A stretch of 64,000 nt of DNA from Belnapia moabensis DSM 16746 (GCF_000745835.1 NZ_JQKB01000025.1:1-64000); one strand, 5' to 3'; positions 1 to 10,140 are shown, numbered from the stretch's first letter. Numbers and translations are program-made. Notes: generated from the sequence alone by a model not told the origin.

Positions 1-798
1 CGCGTCCCTCGTCGCCGTGCGGCGGCGCTGGGGGACATTGCCACGGGGGTTCGGCGGTGGCGGCTGAGCTTCGCGCTGGCGGCGCTCGACATCCGCAACC
101 GCTACCGCGGCTCGGTGCTCGGGCCGTTCTGGCTGACGCTGTCGAACGCGGTGATGATCGTCGGGCTCGGGCTGCTCTACTCCTCGCTGTTCAAGATGAG
201 CCTGGCCGACTACCTGCCCTTCATCGCCGTCAGCCTGATCACCTGGAACACCATCAACGCCGTCGTCGGCGATGCCTGCACCAGCCTGACCAGCGCCGAG
301 GGCATCATCCGCCAGCTCCCCCTGCCCTACACGGTGCATGTGCTGCGCTGCGTCTGGCGCAACGCCGTCATCGCCGCCCACAGCCTGCCCATCATCCTCG
401 CCGTCTTCGCCGTCACCGGCGTCTGGCCGGGCTGGGAGGCGCTCTGGGCGCTGCCCGGGCTGGCGCTGATCGGCATCAATGCCTGCGCGCTGGCGCTGTT
501 CCTCGGCATGCTCTGTGCCCGCTTCCGCGACATCCCCCCCATCGTCGGCAGCGTCATGCAGCTTGCCTTCTTCCTCTCGCCGGTGCTGTGGAAGCCCGAG
601 CTGCTGGGGCCGGGCAAGGCGGAGTGGCTGGTGCTCAACCCCTTCTACGTGGTGATGGAGACGGTGCGCGGGCCGCTGGTCGAGGGCGGCGCCTCGGCGG
701 CGGTCTGGGTCTCGGCCTGCCTCTTCACCGCCGCCACGGCCGGCCTCGCGCTCGGCTTCTTCATCCGCTTCCGCGGCCGTATCGCCTTCTGGGTTTGA
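1..798 (+). CDS. ABC-2 type polysaccharide/polyol phosphate exporter permease (Wzm-like), 5' truncated
   Basis: Inner-membrane subunit of a polysaccharide exporter, expected to move undecaprenyl-linked glycan to the periplasmic face together with the ATPase encoded next. The reading frame is open from base 1, so the true start lies outside the window; 265 residues are visible. Just before the first membrane segment is the motif LDIRNRYRGSVLGPFW, typical of the amphipathic start of the ABC2_membrane family, followed by about six hydrophobic segments. The gene ends two bases before the ATPase start, so the pair is translationally linked. Family assignment is firm. The exported glycan (capsule, O-antigen or other) cannot be told from this sequence. 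Confidence 0.9.
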   Translation, partial: RVPRRRAAALGDIATGVRRWRLSFALAALDIRNRYRGSVLGPFWLTLSNAVMIVGLGLLYSSLFKMSLADYLPFIAVSLITWNTINAVVGDACTSLTSAEGIIRQLPLPYTVHVLRCVWRNAVIAAHSLPIILAVFAVTGVWPGWEALWALPGLALIGINACALALFLGMLCARFRDIPPIVGSVMQLAFFLSPVLWKPELLGPGKAEWLVLNPFYVVMETVRGPLVEGGASAAVWVSACLFTAATAGLALGFFIRFRGRIAFWV

Positions 799-800
799 TC

Positions 801-1532
801 ATGCCGCACATTCATGCCGAGGCGGTGACCATCGAGTTCCCGCTCTACCATCTGGGCGCGCGCTCGCTGAAGAAGCGCATCCTCGCCAACTCGCCCTTGC
901 GGCTGCGCCAGGACGAGGCCAGCCGCATCGTGGTCTCGGCGCTGCGCGAGCTGAGCTTCCGCATCGCCCCCGGCGAGCGGGTGGCACTCGTCGGGCACAA
1001 CGGGGCGGGGAAGACGACGCTGCTCAGGACGCTGGCCGGGGTCTATGAGCCGGTCGGCGGCAGGCTGGAGGTGGCGGGCTCGGTGGGCGCGCTGATCGAC
1101 CCGGCGGCGGGGATGGACCCGCATGCGACGGGGCGGGAGAACATCGTCCTCCGCGGGCTGTTCCGCGGCCTCGGCGAGGCGGAGAGCGCCAGCCTCGCCG
1201 AGGAGGTGGGGGCCTTCTCGGGCCTCGCCGAGTTCCTCGACGTGCCGGTCAGGACCTACTCGGCGGGAATGTCGGTCCGGCTGTCCTTCGCCATGGCCAC
1301 CGTGATGGACCCCGAGGTGCTGCTGATGGACGAGTGGTTCCTCGCGGGCGACGCGGACTTCATGCAGCGGGCAAGGGCCAAGCTCGAGGCGCTGGTCAGC
1401 AAGGCGGAGATCCTGGTGCTCGCCACCCACGACATGGCCATCGTCCGCGAGTGGTGCACCCGCGTCATCCGGCTCGACGCCGGACGCATCGCACAGGATG
1501 GCGCCGTCACAGAGGTGCTGGGCGAGGTGTGA
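801..1532 (+). CDS. ABC transporter ATP-binding protein for polysaccharide export (Wzt/KpsT-like)
   Basis: ATPase partner of the upstream permease. The 243-residue protein has Walker A GHNGAGKT at residues 65-72, an ABC signature variant YSAGM at 153-157 and Walker B VLLMDE at 173-178, followed by the switch histidine in ATHD. The YSAGM form and the roughly 50-residue N-terminal extension ahead of the nucleotide-binding fold are typical of polysaccharide exporters (Wzt, KpsT, TagH). The length shows that the C-terminal carbohydrate-binding domain found in O-antigen-recognising Wzt proteins is absent, so export is probably independent of a terminal cap. The ATG at 801 lies two bases after the permease stop. 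The gene stops just before the HAD phosphatase start. Confidence 0.92.
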   Translation: MPHIHAEAVTIEFPLYHLGARSLKKRILANSPLRLRQDEASRIVVSALRELSFRIAPGERVALVGHNGAGKTTLLRTLAGVYEPVGGRLEVAGSVGALIDPAAGMDPHATGRENIVLRGLFRGLGEAESASLAEEVGAFSGLAEFLDVPVRTYSAGMSVRLSFAMATVMDPEVLLMDEWFLAGDADFMQRARAKLEALVSKAEILVLATHDMAIVREWCTRVIRLDAGRIAQDGAVTEVLGEV

Positions 1533-1533
1533 G

Positions 1534-2085
1534 ATGCGGCGGGCGCTCTTCCTCGACCGCGACGGCATCATCAATGTCGATCATGGCTATGTGCATCGGC
1601 CGGAGCAGGTGGAGTTCGTGCCCGGCATCTTCGCGCTCGGCCGGCTGGCGGTGGCGCGTGGGATGCTGCTGGTGATCGTCACCAACCAGTCGGGCATCGG
1701 GCGGGGGCTTTATGGCGAGGCGGAATTCCAGGTGCTGATGCAGTGGATGGGCGGGCGCTTCGCCGAGGAGGGCGCGGCGCTGCATGCGGTGGAGTTCTGC
1801 CCGGATCATCCGGAGCATGGCATCGGCCCGTATCGGCGGGAGAACCCAAGGCGCAAGCCGGGGCCGGGGATGCTGCTGGATGCGGCGGCGGCGCATGGGA
1901 TCGGCCTCGGCGCCTCGGTGATGCTGGGGGACAAGGCGAGCGACATGGAGGCGGCGCGGGCGGCGGGCGTCGGCACGCGCATCCTGGCGAGCGGGGATGC
2001 CGCCGAGGCGGCGCGGGCGCCGGAGGGAACGCTGGTGCTGCCCTCGGTGACGGCGGTCGTGGAGTGGCTTGCCGCTCAGCCCTGA
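1534..2085 (+). CDS. HAD-IIIA phosphatase, GmhB/histidinol-phosphatase-like
   Basis: Likely dephosphorylates a sugar bisphosphate or related sugar phosphate. In the GmhB family this is D-glycero-manno-heptose 1,7-bisphosphate in LPS or S-layer heptose synthesis. Visible motifs are the nucleophile loop DRDG (D8 and D10), TNQSG at 50-54, RKPGPGM around 107-113 and GDKASD at 132-137. The length of 184 residues is normal. The zinc site of classical GmhB needs a C-x-H plus C-x-C set. Here only one cysteine, C89 in CPDHP, remains, and the later Cys pair is replaced by residues in NPRRKP, so it probably binds no zinc. The ATG at 1534 sits directly after the ABC ATPase stop, which suggests one operon. 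The substrate is inferred only. Confidence 0.82.
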   Translation: MRRALFLDRDGIINVDHGYVHRPEQVEFVPGIFALGRLAVARGMLLVIVTNQSGIGRGLYGEAEFQVLMQWMGGRFAEEGAALHAVEFCPDHPEHGIGPYRRENPRRKPGPGMLLDAAAAHGIGLGASVMLGDKASDMEAARAAGVGTRILASGDAAEAARAPEGTLVLPSVTAVVEWLAAQP

Positions 2086-3734
2086 GGCGGAGTGTCGGAC
2101 AGCACAGGGACCGGGTGGCTGTAGTCGAGATTGGGGTTGGCGAAGGGGTCGCGCCGCAGCGCATCGCCCCAGCGCCGCTGCATGTGGGTGATCTCGGCGG
2201 CGAAGCGCCGTGCCTTCGCCCCGGTCACGTCGTCGCCGCGCGTCGCCGATTCGTGGTGGTAGAGCTCGGCGAGCGGGGTCCAGAGGATGCGCCAGCCGGC
2301 CTGGCGGAAGCGCAGGCAGAGGTCGATGTCGTTGAAGGCGACGGCCAGTGCCTCGGCATCGAAGCCGCCCACTGCCTCGAAGGCCTCGCGGCGCAGGGCG
2401 AGGCAGGCGGCGGTCGCCGCCGAGACTTCGCGGACCAAAGTGAGGGAGCCGGCATGGCCGGGGGCGCCGGGCGCGGCATGCGGCAGGTAGTGGCCGGCGA
2501 CGCCGCCTTGGCCGATCACCACGCCGCCATGCTGCAGGGTGCCGTCGGGGTAGAGGAGCTTGGCGCCGACCGCGCCGATGCCGGGCCGCATCAGCAGGCC
2601 GACCATCTCGCGCAGCCAGGCGGGGCCGATCACCTCGATGTCGTTGTTCAGCAGCAGAAGCACTTCGCCGCGTGCCTCGGCGGCGGCCTGGTTGTTGAGG
2701 GCGGAGTAGTTGAAGGGGCCGGGCGCGGGGAGGATGCGCACCCGCGGGTCCTGCCGGAGCCGGTCGAAGAGGGCGAAGGTCTCGGGCGCGGTGCTGCCGT
2801 TGTCGACGATCAGCAGCTCGATCGCCGGGTAGTCGGTATGGCGCAGGAGGCCGGTGGTGCAGGTCTCCAGCATGGCGGCGCCGTCGCGCGTCGGGATGAT
2901 GACGGAGACGAGCGGCGCTGGCTCGGGCAGGAGCGCCGAGAGCGGCTGCCAGGAGGGGGCGGGAGCGATCTCCCGCCGGTGGTGGTAAAGCACCTGTGGG
3001 ATGTGGCGGATGCGCTCCGGCGTGCAGGCGGCGGCGATGCGCCCTGCCAGGTCGGGGCCAGGAAGGTCATTCGGCGCCAGCGCATCGCGGCGGATGGCGC
3101 CGAGGCGGCTGACCAGTTCCGGCTGCTGCGCGAGGAGAATGGCGTCGAAGTCCGGCTTGAACCAGGGGCTGTGGCGGTGGCCGGCGGCGTCGATCGCATC
3201 CTCGTCGGAATAGACGAGGGCGGCGCCGGGATGCCCTGCGAATTCCGTGGCCAGGGCGAGGAGCGCGTGCGGCGGCAGGCGGTCGGCGGCGTCGAGCATG
3301 GCAAGGACGGCGCCGCTGCCGAGCGTGGCGGCGGGTGCCGGCGGCAGGAGCCGGATACGGGGATCGGCTTCGGCGAGGGGCGGCGGGGCCTTGGCGGCGA
3401 TGAGGCCGAGTTCCCAATGCGGGTAGGGCTGGGCACGCAGCGCGGTGATCGCCGCTGCGACGGCTTCGGGCGGGGCGTTGTCGACCAGCATCAGCAAGGT
3501 GATGACGGGTCCCTCGGGCGGGGCGGCAAGGGCGGGCGCCGGGGCGAGCCAGGCGCGGTAGGCGACCGGGTCGTTTGGATCGCGCAATTCCCCGTGAGCG
3601 AGCCAGGGCAGGCGGCGCAGCATCCGCCGCGCCAGTCCGCCGAGACGCAACCGGAACGGCAGGGCGGAGGCCGGCAGGCGCGCCCACAGCCAGTGCCAGA
3701 GGCGCCGCAGGGCCTGACGGGGCGTGAGGCGCAT
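2076..3734 (-). CDS. Family 2 glycosyltransferase with a tandem GT-A-like region
   Basis: Cytoplasmic glycosyltransferase, probably acting in assembly of the surface glycan exported by the neighbouring ABC system. The 552-residue protein starts with a basic region. It then has a first GT-A-like segment with YSDEDAID near residues 175-182, the donor-site pattern of GT2 enzymes. A second full GT2 domain starts at VSVIIPTRDG (about 276) and includes the acidic NNDIE motif (about 363) and a WxxxxELYHHES-like C-terminal motif. An ATG at 3782 is in frame, but the ATG at 3734 leaves room for the divergent gene's promoter, so I prefer it. Its last 10 bases overlap the HAD gene tail to tail. Sugar specificity is unknown. 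Confidence 0.87.
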   Translation of the reverse strand: MRLTPRQALRRLWHWLWARLPASALPFRLRLGGLARRMLRRLPWLAHGELRDPNDPVAYRAWLAPAPALAAPPEGPVITLLMLVDNAPPEAVAAAITALRAQPYPHWELGLIAAKAPPPLAEADPRIRLLPPAPAATLGSGAVLAMLDAADRLPPHALLALATEFAGHPGAALVYSDEDAIDAAGHRHSPWFKPDFDAILLAQQPELVSRLGAIRRDALAPNDLPGPDLAGRIAAACTPERIRHIPQVLYHHRREIAPAPSWQPLSALLPEPAPLVSVIIPTRDGAAMLETCTTGLLRHTDYPAIELLIVDNGSTAPETFALFDRLRQDPRVRILPAPGPFNYSALNNQAAAEARGEVLLLLNNDIEVIGPAWLREMVGLLMRPGIGAVGAKLLYPDGTLQHGGVVIGQGGVAGHYLPHAAPGAPGHAGSLTLVREVSAATAACLALRREAFEAVGGFDAEALAVAFNDIDLCLRFRQAGWRILWTPLAELYHHESATRGDDVTGAKARRFAAEITHMQRRWGDALRRDPFANPNLDYSHPVPVLSDTPPQG

Positions 3735-3841
3735 CACATGGTCCTTGGCTGCAATTCGTGCGAGACGGCGCCTTCTTGGCATCCGGACGGAGTCCGACCA
3801 AGACCGGCCTTGCCAACCCGTTGGATCGCATCGTCCCGCCC

Positions 3842-4951
3842 ATGCCCCCCGAGCCCTACCGGCTGACCGCCCTCACCGAGCAGCCGCCCGGATTGCGCCG
3901 CGCCATCCATGGCTACAGCACGGCCGGCACCTGGAGCCGGCTGGCGCGGCGGGTGGCGGAGGTCGGCTTCGAGGTCGGGCGCAGCCTGCCGCGCGATGCC
4001 TGGCGTCGCTTCCGCCCTGGGCCGCCGCCGCTGCTGCGGCTGGAGGAGGGGGAGGATGCGCGGCCGGGGGCGCAGAGCGTCGCGCTTTATGTGCATTACG
4101 CCGCCTCGGGACGCATCTCGGAGATGGTGCGGCGGCAGGTGGCGGAGCTGGCGGCGGAGGGCTTCGCCGTGGTTTTCATCACCATGGCCGAGGCGGTGCC
4201 GGAGGCGGATTGGCAGGCGATGCGGGGCCATGCGGCGCTGCTGGTGCAGCGGCGGAATTTCGGCCTCGATTTCGGGGCCTGGCGGGACTTGGCGCCGGAG
4301 GCGGCGCGGCGCTGGCCGGAGGCCGGGGAGCTGATGCTCGCCAATGACAGCGTGCTGGGGCCGATCAGCCCGATGGGGCCGGTGATCGCGGCGCTGCGCG
4401 ACGGCGGGGATGGGTTGTTCGGCATGACGGAGAGCATCCAGGGCGGGCCGCATCTGCAGAGCTACATGCTGCTGGCGCGTGGCGATGCGGCGGTCGGCGA
4501 CATGCGGCGCTTCCTCGGCGCGATGCGGATCAGCCATTCCAAATGGCTGGTCGTGCAGCGCGGCGAGCTGCGCTTCGCCGGCTGGATGCGGGGGCGCGGG
4601 CACCGGGTGGCGGCGCTGTTCGGCTATGGGCGGCTGGCGGCCGCGGTGCTGGCGGACCATGCGGAGCGGGCGCAGCTCGCCGCCTCGCACCCCTTGCTGC
4701 GGGGGCTGGAGGGGATGGCGCCGGAGGCACGGGCGGCGCTGCTGGCGGAGCAGCCACTCAACCCGACGCATCACTTGTGGGCGGCGCTGATCCGCTGCTT
4801 GGGCTTTCCCTTCCTCAAGACCGAGCTGGTGCGGCGTAACCCGGGCCGGTTGCCGGGGGTGGAGGACTGGGCCGCCCTGGTACCGACGGAGGCGCCCTGC
4901 CCGCCGATGGTGATCCGCGATCATCTGGACGGGCTGAAACGGCCCGGATGA
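3842..4951 (+). CDS. Rhamnan-synthesis F (RgpF)-like protein
   Basis: Predicted cytoplasmic protein of the RgpF family, which accompanies glycosyltransferases in rhamnose-rich or other cell-surface polysaccharide clusters. The conserved core is visible as VALYVHYAASGRISEMV near residue 80, then LVQRRNFGLDFGAWRD and LANDSVLGP, all family hallmarks. A C-terminal region ends with FPFLKTELVRRNP, also typical. The protein has 369 residues from the ATG at 3842. An upstream in-frame ATG at 3758 would add 28 poorly conserved residues and crowd the divergent GT2 gene. The biochemical role of RgpF proteins is not settled; many are annotated as glycosyltransferases. The context with Wzm/Wzt and GT2 supports a glycan role. 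Confidence 0.82.
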   Translation: MPPEPYRLTALTEQPPGLRRAIHGYSTAGTWSRLARRVAEVGFEVGRSLPRDAWRRFRPGPPPLLRLEEGEDARPGAQSVALYVHYAASGRISEMVRRQVAELAAEGFAVVFITMAEAVPEADWQAMRGHAALLVQRRNFGLDFGAWRDLAPEAARRWPEAGELMLANDSVLGPISPMGPVIAALRDGGDGLFGMTESIQGGPHLQSYMLLARGDAAVGDMRRFLGAMRISHSKWLVVQRGELRFAGWMRGRGHRVAALFGYGRLAAAVLADHAERAQLAASHPLLRGLEGMAPEARAALLAEQPLNPTHHLWAALIRCLGFPFLKTELVRRNPGRLPGVEDWAALVPTEAPCPPMVIRDHLDGLKRPG

Positions 4952-4974
4952 GAACCGTATTCGTTACTTTCCTG

Positions 4975-5003
4975 TTGCGATTTCCTGGACATTGCTCGAT
5001 AAT
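4975..5003 (+). promoter_or_regulatory. Predicted sigma70-type promoter of the leucyl aminopeptidase gene
   Basis: TTGCGA (4975-4980) and GATAAT (4998-5003) are separated by exactly 17 bases in an AT-rich pocket of a very GC-rich window, 85 bases before the aminopeptidase ATG at 5089. Each hexamer matches the consensus at four or five of six positions. This is the best-looking housekeeping promoter I found here. The leader carries no obvious riboswitch fold. Confidence 0.65.
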
Positions 5004-5088
5004 CAGCGCAAGCTGAATCGCGCCACACGCATAGGTTGCGGACACTCTCTTCAGACCTGCTGTCGTGCCGCAAGGACCTGAACGCCTC

Positions 5089-6486
5089 ATGCTCGATTGT
5101 CTTGCCGCGCCTGTTGAGAATGCTTCGCCGTTGCATTGCATCGGCCCGGGCGGACTCGACGCGTTGCTCGGGCACTTGCCGGCGGGGGCGAGCGGCTTCC
5201 TCAGGGCCACCGGCTTCGCCGGCCGGGCGCAGGAGCTGGCGCTGCTGCCGGGCGAGGGTGGAATTGCCGGCGCGGTGCTGGGCCTCGGCGAGGGTGCGGT
5301 GACGCCCTGGAGCTTCGGCGCCCTCGCCCAGGCCCTGCCTGCGGGCAGCACCTGGCGACTCGCCGAAGGGTCCGCGGAGCAGGCGGAGGCGGCCGTGCTC
5401 GGCTGGTGCCTTGGCGCTTATCGCTTCAACCGGTTCAAGGCGCCGAAGCGGGCGCCGGCGCGGCTGGTGCCGCCGCCGGGGAGCGAGGCGGCGATCGCCA
5501 CCGCCGAGGCAACCTGCCGGGTGCGGGACCTCATCAACATGCCAGCCAACCTGCTCGGCCCGGCCGAGCTGGCGGCGGAGGTGCAGGCGTTGGCCGAGGC
5601 ACATGGCGCCGCCTGCCGCATCATCGAGGGCGAGGCGCTGGCGGATGGCTTCCCGGCCATCGCCACGGTGGGCCAAGGGGTGGGGCCAGGCAGCCCGCGG
5701 GCGCCGCGGGTCGCCATGCTGGAATGGGGCGAGCCGGGGGCGCCGCTGGTCGCGCTCTGCGGCAAGGGTGTCTGCTTCGATACCGGCGGGCTCGACCTGA
5801 AGCCGCCCTCCGGCATGTTGCGCATGAAAAAGGACATGGGTGGCGCCGCGACCGTGCTCGGCCTCGCCGAACTGGTGATGCGGCTGCGCCTGCCGGTGCG
5901 GCTGCTGGTGCTGGTCGGCGCCGTCGAGAATGCCGTCTCGGGCCATGCCTTCCGGCCGATGGACGTGATCCGCACCCGGGCCGGCATCAGCGTCGAGATC
6001 GGCAACACCGATGCCGAGGGGCGGCTCGTCCTCTGCGACCTGCTGGCCTGTGCGGCGGAACGGGAGCCGGCATTGATCATCGACTGCGCGACGCTGACCG
6101 GCGCGGCCCGGGTTGCACTCGGGCCCGATTTACCCGCGCTCTTCACCCCCGACGATGCGCTCGCGGAAACGCTACTGGCCGCGGGGAGAGCGGAGCATGA
6201 TCCAGTATGGCGCATGCCTTTGCATGACGTTTACGATTCGTGGCTGGATAGTGCGGTAGCGGACATCAACAACGTCTCGTCTCGACCGATGGCTGGAGCG
6301 ATCGTTGCTGCGTTGTTTCTGCGGCGTTTCGTGCCCGAAGGCGTCCGCTGGGCGCATCTGGATCTCTACGCATGGAACGACGCCAGCCGGCCCGGACGGC
6401 CGGAAGGTGGGGAAGCTCAGGCCCTTCGGGCCTTGGCAGAGGGGCTGGCTACTCTGTTCGGCACAGGAAGAGGGCCGGTCCGGTAA
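5089..6486 (+). CDS. Leucyl aminopeptidase family protein (peptidase M17)
   Basis: Di-metal cytosolic exopeptidase that removes N-terminal residues in peptide turnover. In the 465-residue protein the C-terminal catalytic domain has the full ligand set. These are K226 and D231 in GKGVCFDTGG, D249 in MKKDMGGAA, and D308 and E310 plus catalytic R312 in the signature NTDAEGR. The N-terminal macro-like domain is short and divergent, as in the alphaproteobacterial M17 subgroup that lacks the long PepA N-domain. ATG 5089 is chosen because it follows a good promoter. An in-frame ATG at 5065 adds eight unconserved residues. The gene is monocistronic by spacing. Confidence 0.92.
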   Translation: MLDCLAAPVENASPLHCIGPGGLDALLGHLPAGASGFLRATGFAGRAQELALLPGEGGIAGAVLGLGEGAVTPWSFGALAQALPAGSTWRLAEGSAEQAEAAVLGWCLGAYRFNRFKAPKRAPARLVPPPGSEAAIATAEATCRVRDLINMPANLLGPAELAAEVQALAEAHGAACRIIEGEALADGFPAIATVGQGVGPGSPRAPRVAMLEWGEPGAPLVALCGKGVCFDTGGLDLKPPSGMLRMKKDMGGAATVLGLAELVMRLRLPVRLLVLVGAVENAVSGHAFRPMDVIRTRAGISVEIGNTDAEGRLVLCDLLACAAEREPALIIDCATLTGAARVALGPDLPALFTPDDALAETLLAAGRAEHDPVWRMPLHDVYDSWLDSAVADINNVSSRPMAGAIVAALFLRRFVPEGVRWAHLDLYAWNDASRPGRPEGGEAQALRALAEGLATLFGTGRGPVR

Positions 6487-6504
6487 CGAGAACGAGATGG
6501 TGGG

Positions 6505-6546
6505 GAAACTTTTTAGGTCGAGCCGCTCTGATGCATGAGCGGGCAA
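6505..6546 (-). other. Short conserved coding-like segment (RLDLKSFPT motif, copy A)
   Basis: Read on the reverse strand, an ATG at 6546 is followed within seven codons by the nonapeptide RLDLKSFPT. The same nine residues end the OpgH-like protein at about 38938-38964, with every base difference synonymous, including AGT versus TCC for serine. The frame then runs antisense into the aminopeptidase gene and has no gene-like features there. I record the segment as a possible remnant or small conserved peptide, not as a gene. Confidence 0.35.
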
Positions 6547-6671
6547 GCGTTATCCAAGACTGACGTGACTTCGAGTGCCGATGCCGGCCGGCGGGCCAAG
6601 GCCAGTCAAAGGGTTCGAGGCCCGGCGCCGGACATGTTCAAAGGCCCACAAGGGGCGAGGGGATTGAAGCA

Positions 6672-7085
6672 ATGGTGGTACAGAGCAATCCCGACCAGCT
6701 GGTCGGCATTCTGCGGGACACGGTGGTCGCCCTGGTTCGGCGCGACGGTCCCGATCTTTCGGCGCGCCAGCTGGGCGTGTTCCTCACCGTCTACCTGACC
6801 GATGGCCCGCATACGGTGCGCGGCCTGGCGGCGGAGCTGAACGTGTCCAAGCCGGCGATCACCCGGGCGCTCGACCGGCTCGGCGAGCTGGACCTCGCGC
6901 GCCGCAAGGTGGACCCGATGGACCGCCGCAGCGTCATCGTGCAGCGCACGCTGAAGGGCACCGCCTTCCTGCGCGACATGCGCCAGATCATGTCCGAGGC
7001 CGAGACCACGACGCATGAGATGCCGGCTGTCGCCAACGAGGCGGCCAATGCCGAGTCCTCGCGCGAGAACCGCAAGGCCGGCTGA
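6672..7085 (+). CDS. MarR-family transcriptional regulator
   Basis: DNA-binding regulator of 137 residues with a winged helix-turn-helix spanning roughly residues 30-105. The recognition region reads VRGLAAELNVSKPAITRALDRL, followed by the wing with the DPMDRRS turn seen in MarR proteins. The hydrophilic C-terminal tail has no ligand-domain motif. A preceding gap of about 185 bp contains no other gene. Its neighbours, an aminopeptidase upstream and a convergent reductase downstream, do not reveal a regulon. ATG 6672 is preceded by GGGGAT at weak Shine-Dalgarno spacing. Confidence 0.85.
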   Translation: MVVQSNPDQLVGILRDTVVALVRRDGPDLSARQLGVFLTVYLTDGPHTVRGLAAELNVSKPAITRALDRLGELDLARRKVDPMDRRSVIVQRTLKGTAFLRDMRQIMSEAETTTHEMPAVANEAANAESSRENRKAG

Positions 7086-7105
7086 TCTGGCGCCTTTCCG
7101 GAGGC

Positions 7106-7132
7106 CCGCAAGACCGCCAGGCGGCTTTGCGG
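7106..7132. terminator. Hairpin between convergent genes
   Basis: A near-perfect inverted repeat (CCGCAA...TTGCGG outer stem with a GC-rich inner stem) lies between the MarR gene and the convergent reductase gene. It is a plausible bidirectional terminator, but no clear T-run follows on either strand. Confidence 0.4.
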
Positions 7133-7139
7133 GGAGAGG

Positions 7140-8072
7140 TCAGTAGCCTGCGGCGGGGTCGACCAGGTTCAGGGGCGTGAGGCCTGCCCGCGCCCGGTGG
7201 ATGTTCTCCACCACCTGAGGCGCCGCGCTGCGGGGGATGGTGATGCTGGCGGCGTGGGGCGTCAGCACGACCTTTGGATGCGTCCAGAAGGGATGCTCCG
7301 GCGGCAGCGGCTCCGGCTCGAAGACATCGAGCGCGGCACCGGCGAGGCGGCCGGACTCGAGCGCAGCCAGCACGTCGGCCGCGACCATGTGGCCGCCGCG
7401 GGCGGAGTTCAGCAGATAGGCGCCTGCGGGCAGCAGGGCGAGCCGCGAGGCATCGAGCAGGCCGCGCGTCTCCGGGGTCAGCGGCAACAGGCAAACGAGG
7501 ATGTCGCTGCGGGCGAGCATGGCGGCGAGGCCGTCATCGCCGTGAAAGCTCTCGACGCCAGGCAGGGATTTCGGCCGGCGCGACCAGCCCATCACCGGGA
7601 AGCCGAGGGCCAGCAGCGCGCGGGCCGCGTCGCCGCCGAGCGCGCCGAGGCCGAGGATGCCGATGCGGCGCCGCGCGGTGTCGGGGGCGGGCAGCTCGTT
7701 CCAGATCCTCGCCGACTGCTGGGCGCGGTATTCCGGGTCCTGGCGGTGGAAGCGCAGCACGTTGAGCAGCACCCATTCGGTCATGCCCTGGGTGAGGCGC
7801 TCATCGACGAGGCGCGCCACCGGCACGCCGGGCGGGGGGCCGGGCGGGCGCAGCAGGTGATCCACGCCGGCGCCCATGGAGACGAGCAGCTTCAGGTTCG
7901 GGTAGCGGCGGAGTTCCGCCATGTCATGCGCCGTCCAGCAGACGGCGGCCTCGATCTCGGCGGGATCGCCGGCTTCGGGGAAGAGGCGAATCTCGAGGCT
8001 TGGGTCCACTTCGAGCAGAGCGTCGCGCCAATCCTCCATGGTGGAGGCTTTGGTCGAGAGCAGCACGGCCAT
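7140..8072 (-). CDS. ghrA: D-2-hydroxyacid dehydrogenase, glyoxylate/hydroxypyruvate reductase A-like
   Basis: NAD(P)H-dependent reductase expected to convert glyoxylate or hydroxypyruvate (or a similar 2-oxoacid) to the D-2-hydroxyacid. The Rossmann motif GLGALG is at residues 141-146 of 310. Catalytic residues are R225 in SARGG, an acidic residue in DVFEPEPLP (about 252-254) and H273 in TPHAAS. The SMGAGVDHLL segment and the absence of a C-terminal regulatory domain fit the GhrA group. ATG 8072 follows an AGGGAGAT Shine-Dalgarno. The longer in-frame alternative upstream only covers the preceding gene. It is the last gene of the reverse-strand operon with yejEF, starting two bases after the membrane-protein gene. 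Confidence 0.85.
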   Translation of the reverse strand: MAVLLSTKASTMEDWRDALLEVDPSLEIRLFPEAGDPAEIEAAVCWTAHDMAELRRYPNLKLLVSMGAGVDHLLRPPGPPPGVPVARLVDERLTQGMTEWVLLNVLRFHRQDPEYRAQQSARIWNELPAPDTARRRIGILGLGALGGDAARALLALGFPVMGWSRRPKSLPGVESFHGDDGLAAMLARSDILVCLLPLTPETRGLLDASRLALLPAGAYLLNSARGGHMVAADVLAALESGRLAGAALDVFEPEPLPPEHPFWTHPKVVLTPHAASITIPRSAAPQVVENIHRARAGLTPLNLVDPAAGY

Positions 8073-8074
8073 CC

Positions 8075-8514
8075 TTATCTCCCTTTCGGCTCGAGTATTT
8101 GCAGCCCGTCCGGCAGGGCTCGCACCCAGTCCCGCCATTTCTGCCGCGAGGTCGCCGCCCGCTCCTCGCCATCCGCCAGACGGGCGTAGAGGCTGAGCAC
8201 GCCCTGCGACCACCAGAAGTCGAACAGCTTCTCGTCGGAGAGGACGAGGGCTGCGGTGCGGTCGAAGACGTCGTCCTTCACCCGTGGCAGATGCTTCGTC
8301 AGCCACCACCAGCAGCCGAGGGCCAGCACCACGGCGCCGAGGTAGAAATGCACCAGCATGGTGCTGCCGAAGGAGAGGGCGAGGATGGCGGCGGCCGGCG
8401 CGACGTTCTCGCTGGTGCGGTAGACCGGGCTTCCGGGCGAGTTCATCCGGCGGATATGCACGCCGAGCTTCACCTGGTCCGCCGCCAGCAGGGCGCGCAG
8501 CCGCTCCAATTCCG

Positions 8515-8518
<4 letters not shown>
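8075..8518 (-). CDS. Small membrane protein of unknown function
   Basis: I do not recognise the 147-residue product. It has a charged N-terminus and two adjacent hydrophobic segments (about residues 37-72, ending in a WWWL cluster). A soluble C-terminus rich in Trp and charged residues follows. The topology suggests an inner-membrane hairpin with both ends on one side. Its start overlaps the YejF-type ATPase stop (ATGA) and its stop lies two bases before the reductase start, so it is co-translated with the transporter. It could be an accessory of that transporter, but this is context only. Confidence 0.7.

Positions 8519-10136
<1,618 letters not shown>

Positions 10137-10140
<4 letters not shown>

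Noticed and set aside
1743-3866. A 707-residue forward frame overlapping the GT2 and HAD genes
   Set aside because: It is antisense to a well-supported glycosyltransferase, has only low-complexity Gly/Ala/Arg composition and no domain. It is the result of high GC content.
6172-6546. A 124-residue reverse frame over the aminopeptidase end
   Set aside because: Beyond the RLDLKSFPT segment it shows no gene-like composition and lies antisense to conserved aminopeptidase residues; only the short segment is reported.
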